NCBI RefSeq assembly: GCF_963665355.1
Contig: NZ_OY762229.1
Span: forward strand, 3,720,001 to 3,784,000
From: an uncultured Desulfobacter sp.
GTDB lineage: Bacteria; Desulfobacterota; Desulfobacteria; Desulfobacterales; Desulfobacteraceae
DNA: 64,000 nucleotides
Direction: 5' to 3'
The notes beneath the pieces are model-generated. The model did no database searches, was not told where the DNA came from, and saw nothing but the letters and a program-made list of their open reading frames with translations. Within the stretch, counting starts at the first letter, position 1, and each line of letters begins with the position of its first letter. Positions 25,480 to 33,522 of this stretch are shown here, in pieces. The translations under genes were made by a program, and so were the position numbers.

Positions 25480-25683
25480 TCAGGCGATGATATCAACAAG
25501 TTTACCTTTATCTGTGATCGATGACAGATCCGGTGCCTGTTTAACAGAAAGGTCTTTGATGTTCAGAGACTGGCTTTGGAAATTTGAAATTTGTTCAACG
25601 AGATTGAGCATAAGATTGGGCCTCGCTATCGCTTTTTTCATGGCATAGGCCGATGTGCCCATGTTGGTTTCATTAATATTCAT
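25480..25683 (-). CDS. Small hypothetical protein, faintly YjfB-like
   Basis: 67 aa, no cysteine or membrane segment, mostly helical, ending KGKLVDIIA. The size and the short final strand resemble putative motility proteins of the YjfB type, but the similarity is weak and by eye. Alone on the reverse strand; 230 bases to its right side (25251-25479) hold nothing recognisable. Confidence 0.45.
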   Translation of the reverse strand: MNINETNMGTSAYAMKKAIARPNLMLNLVEQISNFQSQSLNIKDLSVKQAPDLSSITDKGKLVDIIA

Positions 25684-25757
25684 AGTTCACCTTTAATGCC
25701 GTTGTTTAAAACCAGTCTCCCCAAACATAATTCTAAAGAAACCTATCAATATTCAGT

Positions 25758-26063
25758 TTAACTTGATTTTAACCCGCTGAAATACTTCCGCTCAAAATAG
25801 GTTCCTGTTTTAGGGTCAAATACAGCATCACTCTCATGAATAAGCCTGGGGCGCCCATCAGGCCACGGACCACAGGCCAGGACTGCAGTATCTCCTAAAT
25901 TGAATTTTTGATGGCATGCCTCACACCCTTTTGCGTTGTGAGTGTTGAGAATATGCAAATCCACGATATATTTTTTATCTGGGCTGAATTCCATATCTAT
26001 CTCCTTTAGGGATCGCTGCTTAGGGTATGAAATATCAACAGCCGATTCCCTTGTCATTTTCAT
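25758..26063 (-). CDS. Hypothetical protein with CxxCH motif
   Basis: 101 aa from the first ATG; the Met at residue 24 (25994) may be the real start as the ORF before it lacks a signal peptide. The core has GCEACHQKF, a CxxCH pair that could bind haem only if exported; without a signal peptide it is more likely a metal site together with the later Cys in LACGPWPDGRP. Family unknown to me. Confidence 0.5.
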   Translation of the reverse strand: MKMTRESAVDISYPKQRSLKEIDMEFSPDKKYIVDLHILNTHNAKGCEACHQKFNLGDTAVLACGPWPDGRPRLIHESDAVFDPKTGTYFERKYFSGLKSS

Positions 26064-26301
26064 TATGTTCCTTCTGATTCCAGAACGCCTTAATCCTTAA
26101 AATAAGGGCTCGGGAAGCACTTTCAATGACCATAGGGACAAATCCTGAAATACAGGAAGTGGTGAAATCCTTTAGAGTTGGTACTGGCGCGGATTTCGAA
26201 TCCTCATTACCTATGCACTATATTTTTTCTTGCAACTTATAAATGGAGAAGGATATTCTTCGATAAAGTTGATTTTTAAAATTTAAATCTTGGAACTTTT
26301 A

Positions 26302-26613
26302 ATGGCTAATCTGTTTGAAAATATTCCTGATAACTTGCCTGATGAACACTTTACGGATTTGATTAAAGTGGAGAATCTGCGAATCGAACGTATTGTCTCT
26401 TTGGGCCATACCTCACCTGAATCCGGGTGGTATAACCAGGAGGAGAATGAATGGGTCGTTGTATTAGAAGGCTCCGGAACAATTCTATTCGAAAACGGGA
26501 TTGAACGGGTTTTAAATAAAGGAGATTATATCAACATCCCTGCTCACACAAAACATAAAGTCATCCGAACCGAACCCAATAATTTAACAATTTGGTTGGC
26601 TGTTTTTTATTAA
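26302..26613 (+). CDS. Cupin-domain protein
   Basis: 103 aa from the ATG at 26302 (a TTG four codons earlier is also open). Single cupin barrel: NEWVVVLEGSGTILFENG and GDYINIPAHTKHKV carry the two cupin motifs. The first motif lacks the usual HxH pair (it reads ENEW), while the second keeps its His, so metal binding is doubtful. Role unknown; monocistronic. Confidence 0.75.
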   Translation: MANLFENIPDNLPDEHFTDLIKVENLRIERIVSLGHTSPESGWYNQEENEWVVVLEGSGTILFENGIERVLNKGDYINIPAHTKHKVIRTEPNNLTIWLAVFY

Positions 26614-26715
26614 AACAAGGTATAGTCCTTTTATGTGTTGCCACTGCTTTCAGAATGAGAACTATATTGCTCCAATAAAAATGAACCACGCCACAAAAAA
26701 TTCTGGTAACGAAAA

Positions 26716-27633
26716 TTGAAAATTCATCCAGTAATAACAAAGCCGATTATTCTCTGTGTCATAGCTTTGGCGATATTTATGCTTCCCGGCTTAAAACTTC
26801 CGTACCTTGATCAAAGAGCAGAGATCTACTTCTCCGAAACAATAACAAAAGCCGGACTCGCCTATGGAGTCTGCCGGGCTGTTAACGCATCAGTCTCCGT
26901 CATAAAAGAATCTCAGATTCAAATAGAACCGGCCGGCCTTGGAGTATCAATAGCGGTGGGGCAAGCTCTTGATCCATTAGATGACATGACGGAGCGAGCA
27001 TCAGATATACTCATTACAGCAATAGTATCAATTGGAATTCAAAAAATTGCCTATGAACTAAGCGTAAAGTTTGCTCCTGTACTGATTGCCACTTTCTTGA
27101 TGGCTTTAGTTGTGGCCACCATTTTGAAAGGCAAAAGAGCACAAACGGTAAGAGAGATGATTTTAAAGTCCATCGTTTTGATCGCGGTTGTTCGTCTATG
27201 TCTGCCAACCGCCTCAATCATCAGCTATTATTTAAATAGCAGTTATTTCTTGCCGGAAATCACAAAAGTCAGAGATGAGATTGCCATGAGTTCTCCCATT
27301 ATGGATCGCCTCAAAGATATGCGCATGCCGGAAATTGAAGGCGTGTTGGAAACAGTAAAAAAAGGCTTCAGTTTTGTGGGTGAAAAAACCTCCGATTTGG
27401 GAACAGCCCTAAAAGAGATGATTCAAAACATGGAGGATATGGTAACTAATCTCCTGGAGCTATCTTATTTATATGTGGCCTTATTCGTAATTCAGGTCAT
27501 CTTACTGCCAATTGGAACTTTTTGGCTTCTATCACGCATATCCAACGCACTTCTTGGGGTGAGTCGTCCTTATATTATTAGCCATGAGAATTTAGATCAT
27601 ATGAGAAAGGTAGATTCAATCAAAGACAGTTAA
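26716..27633 (+). CDS. Uncharacterised multi-pass membrane protein
   Basis: 305 aa with TTG start; hydrophobic segments at about 9-27, 118-140, 147-170 and 250-278, separated by a helical, partly amphipathic stretch (about 190-245) that may form a coiled coil. I do not recognise the family. A second membrane-protein gene follows 52 nt later, suggesting a pair. Could be a transporter-associated or stress-related integral membrane protein; no motif decides. Confidence 0.6.
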   Translation: MKIHPVITKPIILCVIALAIFMLPGLKLPYLDQRAEIYFSETITKAGLAYGVCRAVNASVSVIKESQIQIEPAGLGVSIAVGQALDPLDDMTERASDILITAIVSIGIQKIAYELSVKFAPVLIATFLMALVVATILKGKRAQTVREMILKSIVLIAVVRLCLPTASIISYYLNSSYFLPEITKVRDEIAMSSPIMDRLKDMRMPEIEGVLETVKKGFSFVGEKTSDLGTALKEMIQNMEDMVTNLLELSYLYVALFVIQVILLPIGTFWLLSRISNALLGVSRPYIISHENLDHMRKVDSIKDS

Positions 27634-27685
27634 CCATGGGGTACGCAATGTATAAAAACGGATTTTCTTAAAAAGGTGAATTATT

Positions 27686-28075
27686 TTGTTTCGATACATA
27701 CTCTTGTGGGTTCCAATGCTTTTCATCGCAATTGCCAATGGAGCTATACGGCAGTTTACATTCGGTCGAGTGATGCCTGAGCTTCGTGCTCACCAGCTTT
27801 CAACAATAATTGGTTCGGTCCTTATGGGAAGTTTCATTTGGTTCATTATATCTCTTTTCCCACCGATCTCAAGCAAACAGGCTTTATCGATTGGTGTAAT
27901 ATGGCTCTGTCTTACAGTGGTTTTTGAATTTTTTATGGGACTGCTACTCTCGAGCAAATCTTTATCAATGGTGCTCAATGACTACAATTTACTTGAAGGT
28001 AGGGTGTGGTTATTGTTTCTTGCCTGGATAGCCGTTGCCCCTTGGCTCTTTTATATCATTCAGGATGCCTCTTAA
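27686..28075 (+). CDS. Uncharacterised four-helix membrane protein
   Basis: 129 aa, TTG start with AAAAAGGTG 9-15 nt upstream. Four hydrophobic segments (about 4-24, 39-60, 66-90, 105-125). No motif recognised beyond general integral-membrane character. Downstream, 28076-28333 is AT-rich and holds no gene. Confidence 0.6.
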   Translation: MFRYILLWVPMLFIAIANGAIRQFTFGRVMPELRAHQLSTIIGSVLMGSFIWFIISLFPPISSKQALSIGVIWLCLTVVFEFFMGLLLSSKSLSMVLNDYNLLEGRVWLLFLAWIAVAPWLFYIIQDAS

Positions 28076-28333
28076 TCTGGATAGGGCCCTCTCATAAGAG
28101 CCCTAAATCGGAATTGTTCCGCGGCCCTACACGTAATTGTTGGTATAATTACCAATAATTTATTACTTTTTTTACCCAATATTTAGATAATTAATTATCG
28201 AATATCACCCCTCTATCACCCATATAAAACTATAACATGTTGTATATAAACGAATTTTAATTATGGCATTTATATTGCATTTAGAGCTGTTATTATGAAT
28301 AAAAAATTTGAGATTCAAGCCAGGAGGTCAAAC

Positions 28334-28504
28334 ATGAAAACAGTTCTTTTTTTTATTGTAACAATCTGTATCATTTCATCTTCGTTCGTATTTTCAGATA
28401 TCCTTTTTTATACTCGGACAAGTTTCAATTTTTCTTTTATGATAGGCCTAGGGCTTTTTCTTCTGGGTCTTGCAAGATTCGGCAGGAAAATTATCTCAAG
28501 CTGA
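28334..28504 (+). CDS. Small protein with PEP-CTERM-like C-terminal signal
   Basis: 56 aa from ATG 28334, chosen because AGGAGG sits 8 nt upstream; the longer frame from 28295 has none. An N-terminal signal-like helix (about 1-20) is followed by a second hydrophobic stretch MIGLGLFLLGLARFGRK ending in basic residues, resembling exosortase-type sorting tails without the PEP triplet. Alternatively just a two-helix membrane peptide. Confidence 0.45.
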   Translation: MKTVLFFIVTICIISSSFVFSDILFYTRTSFNFSFMIGLGLFLLGLARFGRKIISS

Positions 28505-28570
28505 TGCAACCAGTTGAGCTGAACCCTTTAAAAGCAGGGTATTTAATATAAATAGGAAAATACAGATACA

Positions 28571-28795
28571 ATGGAAACCGAAAAAATCCGCATCAAACCC
28601 GGAGAAAAATATAAAATATTTTTTACAAAAAATAACCCAAATAATCAGACGATCCATATTCGTTCAATTATTGATGATGACCAGGTGGTTTACAGGAAAA
28701 TAAGTAAAGAGGAACAAAGCTTATCATATCATATTGGGAGCGTGTATTTTTTTGAATTGCTACAGGCCGGCGGCGTGATTAAAAAAGCGGGATAA
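28571..28795 (+). CDS. Small hypothetical protein
   Basis: 74 aa, basic, likely beta-rich (KIRIKPGEKYKIFF... IHIRSIIDDDQVVYRKI). No signal peptide, no recognised family. It is 82 nt upstream of another small gene in the same direction and may be co-transcribed with it. Confidence 0.5.
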   Translation: METEKIRIKPGEKYKIFFTKNNPNNQTIHIRSIIDDDQVVYRKISKEEQSLSYHIGSVYFFELLQAGGVIKKAG

Positions 28796-28877
28796 GGATA
28801 TCCCACAGGAGCAACTGATGACAAGTGGATTCGTAACCCAGAGCTTGTGTCGCAATCCGTATGTATATGGAGGTGCC

Positions 28878-29171
28878 ATGGAAATAGCAAAAGAGCAAGT
28901 TGACAATATTTTTAAACAGTCCAAAAACACAGAAGAAGCCTTGATTGCCCTATATAAACTTATTCTGCCAGACTGGGAAAAAATCAAAACATCAAAAGGT
29001 TTTCCGCTTATCGGTAAAGAGGGTTGGCTCTATATCTGCAAATGTTTTATCCGATTAAGCAAACCTACAGATAACGGTTTCCCCGGATTATGGCTTAACA
29101 GCGGCTTCGGCAGTAGCGATTATCTGCCAATGTGGACGGTTGATTTAAATCATTTTTATCCGACGTATTAA
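28878..29171 (+). CDS. Small hypothetical protein
   Basis: 97 aa from ATG 28878, which has GGAGGTGCC directly before it; the longer frame from 28818 has no such site. Sequence is helical then aromatic-rich (GLWLNSGFGSSDYLPMW). No family recognised. It is the last chromosomal gene before the integrative element. Confidence 0.55.
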   Translation: MEIAKEQVDNIFKQSKNTEEALIALYKLILPDWEKIKTSKGFPLIGKEGWLYICKCFIRLSKPTDNGFPGLWLNSGFGSSDYLPMWTVDLNHFYPTY

Positions 29172-29306
29172 GACTAACCCCAAAAAGTATAAAGTTCCTC
29201 TGGTGTAGCGATTCACTCCCTGAGCTCATTGGTTGCTGCCAGAAAACAGGCAGAATACCTGAAAAATCAGTTGGGCACAATTTAGGGTACAGAAACCGAA
29301 ATCCAA

Positions 29307-29348
29307 AATATTAAGGCTCTCAGATGAAACGCCGAGAGCCTTAATATT
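29307..29348 (-). terminator. Hairpin adjoining the displaced tRNA 3' end
   Basis: Perfect 15-bp inverted repeat (AATATTAAGGCTCTC with its complement, 12-nt loop) immediately 3' of the tRNA-Leu fragment on the reverse strand. It is probably the original terminator of the tRNA gene, left behind when the element inserted. Confidence 0.6.
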
Positions 29349-29352
29349 CATT

Positions 29353-29408
29353 GTACCGGAGGCGAGACTTGAACTCGCAAGACCCGAAGGTCGGAGGATT
29401 TTGAGTCC
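29353..29408 (-). repeat. Left attachment repeat (displaced tRNA-Leu 3' half)
   Basis: Matches the intact tRNA-Leu from the anticodon loop to the acceptor stem, apart from the variable-arm loop (ACCCGAAGGT here, GCCTTGCGGC in the intact gene). No CCA is encoded. The D-arm half is missing, so it is not a working tRNA. Confidence 0.85.
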
Positions 29409-29558
29409 GGATTGATGGTAAAAATCCACAAATTATAACAAAATATCTCAACTTAAAACTCATTTATATCTTTTTTTATTTCGGTTGGTTATCGATTATA
29501 AACGGTCTATTGCAAGAAATAGCAAAAAATTAAAAAATGGGATGTGTTTTTGGGAAAA

Positions 29559-29579
29559 TGTTACCCAAATGTTACCCAA
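29559..29579 (+). promoter_or_regulatory. Candidate arm-type integrase sites, left end
   Basis: Two direct copies of TGTTACCCAA with 11-nt period. The same decamer occurs at the right end at 36214 and 36226 (and in part at 36194) in the same orientation. Paired arrays near both attachment repeats are what tyrosine integrases with an arm-binding domain use. Confidence 0.55.
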
Positions 29580-29739
29580 TTATTTTGAGGTTCAAGGCCA
29601 TAGAGTAGGTGTGACGATCGACGATAGGAGCCGATGGCGTTTGATTTTTTTAGCTTTATTGACATCTTCGGTCCATATGTTTATATGATCAATGTAATGA
29701 ACTATATTTTTGAAACATTATAATACGTTCAATTCTAAT

Positions 29740-30000
29740 ATGGGAAAATATGATAAACTGATATTTCAGATACTGCGAGGCACAAGTGATGCCAATATTG
29801 CTTTTTCTGATTTGATAAATCTCATGCTATATTTTGGCTTTGAAATGCATACCAAAGGAAGCCATCATATTTTTCGGAAAGAGGGGATTGAAGAAAAACC
29901 AAATTTGCAAAAGGATGGTAACAAGGCAAAGCCGTATCAAGTAAAACAGATACGCAAAATAATTCTCAAATATAAAATGGGAGGGAATTATGATCAATAA
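29740..30000 (+). CDS. hicA: HicA-type toxin (mRNA interferase)
   Basis: 86 aa from ATG 29740; the open frame begins at a TTG at 29710 but the family start (M-K/S-x-DKLIxQILRG) fits 29740. The catalytic motif FEMHTKGSHHIFRKEG with the active His of the dsRBD-like HicA fold is present, followed by the basic KPYQVKQIRKIILKY helix. HicA cleaves mRNA; HicB neutralises it. The antitoxin gene overlaps its end by 11 nt. Helps keep the integrative element in the population. Confidence 0.85.
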   Translation: MGKYDKLIFQILRGTSDANIAFSDLINLMLYFGFEMHTKGSHHIFRKEGIEEKPNLQKDGNKAKPYQVKQIRKIILKYKMGGNYDQ

Positions 30001-30205
30001 ATATGAAATCATTATTTATTGGAGTGATGAAGATCAATCTTATATAGCTGAGGTTCCAGAATTGCCAGGCTGTATGGCACACGGAGATACATATGAGTTC
30101 GCTTTGGCCAATATAAAAACAGCAATGGAATTGTGGATAGAAACGGCTAAAAAATTTAAAGATCCTATTCCAACACCAAAGGGGCGCCGCTTGGCCTTTG
30201 CATAA
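29990..30205 (+). CDS. hicB: HicB-type antitoxin
   Basis: 71 aa, the short form of HicB: partly degraded RNase H fold with YIAEVPELPGCMAHGDTYEFAL, the family signature. No C-terminal DNA-binding domain of the usual RHH/HTH kind is present, so autoregulation may be weak or need another protein. It overlaps hicA by 11 nt. Confidence 0.85.
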   Translation: MINKYEIIIYWSDEDQSYIAEVPELPGCMAHGDTYEFALANIKTAMELWIETAKKFKDPIPTPKGRRLAFA

Positions 30206-30465
30206 TATTTTCTTGTATCCGGTGTCCTGCTCCCCATGACCTTGTTATTGCTATAACCACCTTAATGCTCCTTTGTTCCAAAGCGTATTTATTTTTGGCG
30301 TTTCCGGGCAGACACAATATTGGGTGGTCAGATAATTTCAGCATTCATTTTTTCCATATTAGGCCGATCTGGTGATTCTTCTTTTTGGGATGTTATCCCG
30401 TTATAGAAGGTGAAAGGTAAACGGAAACCACAAATCAACTTATAGGTTATTGATAGAAATCCGAA

Positions 30466-31512
30466 ATGAGCACAAAAGGGAGAGATAAAGAAGCAGCTTT
30501 AATTCGTAATGCAAATTTGGCCTGTGCTGCCGGAAGGCTTTTACTTGGCGAAATATCAACATGGCAGGAATTTCTTGAACCTGACACAGTCGATTATACC
30601 AATCTTCCACGTAGACAGTTGAAAAGTGGCAAATACGATATCCAAAAAAATTTAAAAGATCGAATCGATAGTTTTTGTAAATCCAATTTTTCAAAAATGA
30701 CACAGGCAAAGCTTGTCTCTTTGTATAATGAATTGAGGGTTTATAGAAACTTTGAGATCCCATACATGGAATTCCAAAATAGATACTCACCTATCAAAGG
30801 ATTCTATGAAAAAGGCTATCCAGAGCATAGTACTGTCTGTATTTCATTATGGGGAATGCAATATCGTTTTCCAGAATATGACTTTTCAAATGATCTGATT
30901 ATTGCGACTGATCAATTTATTCAAACTGACGAAGCTTTAGATGAATATCGAGAAAAACGGCATAGTCAGCTCTTGAAGAATAAGGAGACGATAGCTGATT
31001 TACTAAGAAAAAATGAAAGCACAAAACGACAGGCCATGCAGACGGCTTTTAGCCTTTTAGAATGTTATTTGAATGGTATAGCATGGTCATATTACCAAAA
31101 AAAGAAAAATGGGGGCTTATCGGAACGCAAAATCCGTACTCTTAAAGACATATCAAACGTGACATTGCGTGATAAAATTCAAAAATATCCGTCTATTATT
31201 TTTGGTGAATCGATTGGAGAAAGGTCTTCTCAATATATTTTAGATGAGGCCAAAAAGTTCAGAGATTCCCTAATGCATCCTTCGCCTTTTTCAGCACCGG
31301 AAAAGTTCGGCGGTTATGATAAATTGGAAAAAATATACAGTCTCGACATTGAAACTGTATTCAAATCAATATCTGGCATTATTGAAATTATAGAGAAAAT
31401 TGAATCAATGAAAGGTCAACAGGCACCAGTTCCGATCTGGTTACCTGGAATAAAGACGGCAGCCAGCCATATCTTTCAGCGTACCGAAAAAAGCTGCACC
31501 CTGCTGAAATAA
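30466..31512 (+). CDS. HEPN-like protein, possible defence RNase
   Basis: 348 aa, no signal or membrane segment. The C-terminal third is helical and contains FRDSLMHPSPF (about residues 265-275): an Arg, four residues, then His, the Rx4-6H motif of HEPN ribonucleases, followed by a long helix (ETVFKSISGIIEIIEKI). The preceding part (about 175-235) is also helical. The first 170 residues match nothing I know (an aromatic-rich segment RNFEIPYMEFQNRYSPIKGF). It stands alone between hicAB and non-coding DNA, the usual cargo position. HEPN proteins often act in phage defence or toxin-antitoxin modules; here no partner with a nucleotidyltransferase or second protein is adjacent. Function is inferred only from the motif. 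Confidence 0.55.
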   Translation: MSTKGRDKEAALIRNANLACAAGRLLLGEISTWQEFLEPDTVDYTNLPRRQLKSGKYDIQKNLKDRIDSFCKSNFSKMTQAKLVSLYNELRVYRNFEIPYMEFQNRYSPIKGFYEKGYPEHSTVCISLWGMQYRFPEYDFSNDLIIATDQFIQTDEALDEYREKRHSQLLKNKETIADLLRKNESTKRQAMQTAFSLLECYLNGIAWSYYQKKKNGGLSERKIRTLKDISNVTLRDKIQKYPSIIFGESIGERSSQYILDEAKKFRDSLMHPSPFSAPEKFGGYDKLEKIYSLDIETVFKSISGIIEIIEKIESMKGQQAPVPIWLPGIKTAASHIFQRTEKSCTLLK

Positions 31513-31723
31513 ATTTTATTATAGGATAGTTAATACGTTTAAAGAGGGTGGCTTACCAGTCGAGGGTTCGCAGACCGGTAAGCCACTCCTCTCCTTTTCC
31601 TGTGGTGTATCTTCGGTATGTCATTTTTAGTGTCCCAATTGGCTCAAATAGTCAAGGAATTCTATCCTCCCCAAAAAAGAAAATTTATTTTCTCTTGGCC
31701 TCCGCGGCCTGGAGCCTCGCTCA

Positions 31724-31814
31724 GGGTCACAAAATCTGCATCATTTTTGCCGGCCACAAAAATTAAATGTTATTAAAAAAGTTTATCCGGCAAAATGATG
31801 TAGTTTTGTGAGCC
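31724..31814. repeat. Imperfect 28-bp inverted repeat
   Basis: GGGTCACAAAATCTGCATCA and the following TTTTTGCCGG are mirrored by CCGGCAAAATGATGTAGTTT and TGTGAGCC, about 24 of 28 positions pairing across a 33-nt spacer. Could form a cruciform or an RNA hairpin. Confidence 0.55.
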
Positions 31815-32130
31815 CAACAACCGAAGGGCGTTAGCAGAATAATCAAAATCGTTTGAATTTATCCAGGAACCACCGGGGCCGTTTTCTTTAACTTGATTAG
31901 TATAGAATAATTGTCACCCTGGGAATTTGGAGTGTCAAATTTCAAGAGTTATGGAAGACACTTCAAAAATACCTACCTGCTCAACTGCTCAAGATGTCCG
32001 AATTTGTGCACGTCTATTGCTGCACATAACGTATCCACATTCTGTCCGGTGGTCTGGGGAGGGGACATGTGCCCCTCATTTCGTCATTTCTTCAAGAGCA
32101 TGATTCCAAGATGATTATATTGATCCCTTC

Positions 32131-32172
32131 CAGGCCGAACGACCACGCGCGAAGCGCGGGGCGTTCGGCCTG
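32131..32172. repeat. GC-rich nested hairpin
   Basis: Outer 11-bp stem CAGGCCGAACG/CGTTCGGCCTG encloses an inner CGCGC-GAA-GCGCG stem. No T-tail follows, so it is more likely a replication-related fold (for instance a single-strand origin) than a terminator. Confidence 0.5.
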
Positions 32173-32215
32173 CGGGTACAGGCCCATATAACATGTACCC
32201 CCCAAATCGCAAACT

Positions 32216-32369
32216 GTTAAACAAATTGTTAAACAAAAAATATGGTCTTTTCTGGTCTTAGAATCAACGTCCTTCAAGCCTTTTCGAGATTTTTATTTTT
32301 CTCAAAATTAGAAGTTTTTGTTTTCCATGATTGGTTTAAATGCTCGCATTTTGTTTAACTTTGTTTAAC
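32216..32369. repeat. Iteron-like GTTAAACAAA repeats, two direct pairs in opposite orientation
   Basis: GTTAAACAAA occurs at 32216 and 32228; its complement TTTGTTTAAC at 32350 and 32360. The two pairs flank 112 bases of AT-rich DNA. The right pair overlaps the 3' end of the coiled-coil gene. Possible binding sites for Rep or one of the RHH proteins. Confidence 0.5.
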
Positions 32370-32657
32370 AAAAAATTTAGCCTCCCAAGCCTCAATTTTC
32401 GCTCTGGCCTCCTTCAATTTTTTCCCCAAATAAACACCGTGAACTTTTCCCTTGATTCTTTGATGAGCACGATAATAATCACCAGACTTTACAATGTTCC
32501 AATTCCCGATTTTGATTTTTCTCTTTTCTGACTGATTGGCTGCCTTATGCTCCTGGATCGAATTTTCCAATTCCCGTATTTTATTTTCGGCTTCCTCTAA
32601 TTTTTTTCTTAATCTCCCGTTTTGACTTTTTAAAGCTTTAAGCTCTGATTTTCCCGC
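32355..32657 (-). CDS. Small coiled-coil protein of the integrative element
   Basis: 100 aa from the Met at 32657 (a Met five codons earlier is also open). Residues 3-45 form a charged coiled coil (LRKKLEEAENKIRELENSI), followed by a basic C-terminal domain (KIGNWNIVKSGDYYRAHQRI, then HGVYLGKK) that resembles a small nucleic-acid-binding fold. It is read opposite to the Rep module. Role unknown; possibly a regulator of replication or of the cargo. Confidence 0.6.
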   Translation of the reverse strand, partial: AGKSELKALKSQNGRLRKKLEEAENKIRELENSIQEHKAANQSEKRKIKIGNWNIVKSGDYYRAHQRIKGKVHGVYLGKKLKEARAKIEAWEAKFFVKQS

Positions 32658-32755
32658 CATTGTATTTTCCATTTAAAATAATTGTTGACATTGTGTTCAT
32701 CTTGATGGTATCCAAATTTCAAAACTGTTGCAAACATTAAAATAGAGGTTTTGTC

Positions 32756-32965
32756 ATGAATGAGGATTTTATTGAAGTGGGATGGTCAATGTTATCAAAA
32801 AAAGGAAAAATGAGTTCTAAGCAAATTTCTATCAGGTTGCCGCTTGAGCTGGAGGCCCAAATAGATAATTTGCTTTCTCTTTATCCAAATGTTCCGAAAA
32901 ACCAAATTATTTGTGACCTTGTATCTCTTGGCGTTAAAAAGTTGTCGGTTGCTCATAATGGATAA
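32756..32965 (+). CDS. Ribbon-helix-helix type small protein 1
   Basis: 69 aa. SKQISIRLPLELEAQIDNLL is a typical RHH strand plus first helix, followed by a turn and a second helix (PKNQIICDLVSLGVKKL). Such proteins bind DNA as dimers and control plasmid copy number or toxin-antitoxin genes. Its end overlaps the next RHH gene by 8 nt. Confidence 0.7.
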   Translation: MNEDFIEVGWSMLSKKGKMSSKQISIRLPLELEAQIDNLLSLYPNVPKNQIICDLVSLGVKKLSVAHNG

Positions 32966-33350
32966 ATATTCATTTAAAGCGAAGTGGTACAACCCGGATA
33001 ATTCCCCCCCATCTTCAAGACAGACCTCTATACGTTTGCCCATCCTCGCATCAGCGAGAATTGACGCTATTTGTGAAATGTTTCCCAATAAAACAAAAAG
33101 TGCAATTTTAAATGATTTGATAATACATGCGCTCGAACTCTTTATTAAAGAACTTGATCCAGAACCAGGAAAAGAGATTTCGTCCGATGAAGAGGGAATT
33201 TCTTACGAGGATGTTGGCGAATCTGGAAGATTTGTAAGATTAACTCAAAAATATTTGGATAAATATCAGGAAAATTTAAATGAAGAGGATAAAGTCAAAA
33301 TAGGAGAGCCCGTGCATTTTATTTCCCATTCTGACTTAAAAAACAAATAA
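32958..33350 (+). CDS. Ribbon-helix-helix type small protein 2
   Basis: 130 aa from ATG 32958, inside the end of the preceding gene; the longer open frame from 32889 is unlikely. It repeats the RHH pattern (SRQTSIRLPILASARIDAIC, then NKTKSAILNDLIIHALELF), with an acidic C-terminal tail (EPGKEISSDEEGISYEDVGE). The pair probably arose by duplication and may form heterodimers that control the downstream Rep gene. Confidence 0.7.
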   Translation: MDKYSFKAKWYNPDNSPPSSRQTSIRLPILASARIDAICEMFPNKTKSAILNDLIIHALELFIKELDPEPGKEISSDEEGISYEDVGESGRFVRLTQKYLDKYQENLNEEDKVKIGEPVHFISHSDLKNK

Positions 33351-33522
33351 GAATACCCCCCTGGCAGCGGTGCTACCAACACCATATGCTGTCAGAGGGG
33401 CAAAATGTCCCAAAGCCGTTACGCAAGGACACCATCATAATATATCCTTTCATGTGAAGTGTCAATTCTACCTCTTTGGGGCATTTGAAGCATTAATTTC
33501 AAATCTCAAGGAGGTTTTTATT

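Larger units (their letters stand above)
31513..32354. other. Non-coding structured region of the integrative element
   Basis: 840 bases without a supported gene. It holds an imperfect 28-bp inverted repeat (31724-31753 with 31787-31814), a strong GC-rich hairpin (32131-32172) and four short iteron-like repeats (32216-32237 and 32350-32369). Such contents suit a replication origin or structured RNA. See separate entries. Confidence 0.5.

Noticed and set aside
25758-26063. Cytochrome c from the CxxCH motif
   Set aside because: No signal peptide is present, so haem attachment is unlikely; a metal site is a simpler reading.
29353-29408. Second tRNA-Leu gene
   Set aside because: Only the 3' half is present; D-arm and 5' acceptor strand are missing, and CCA is not encoded. 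It is the displaced end left by integration.
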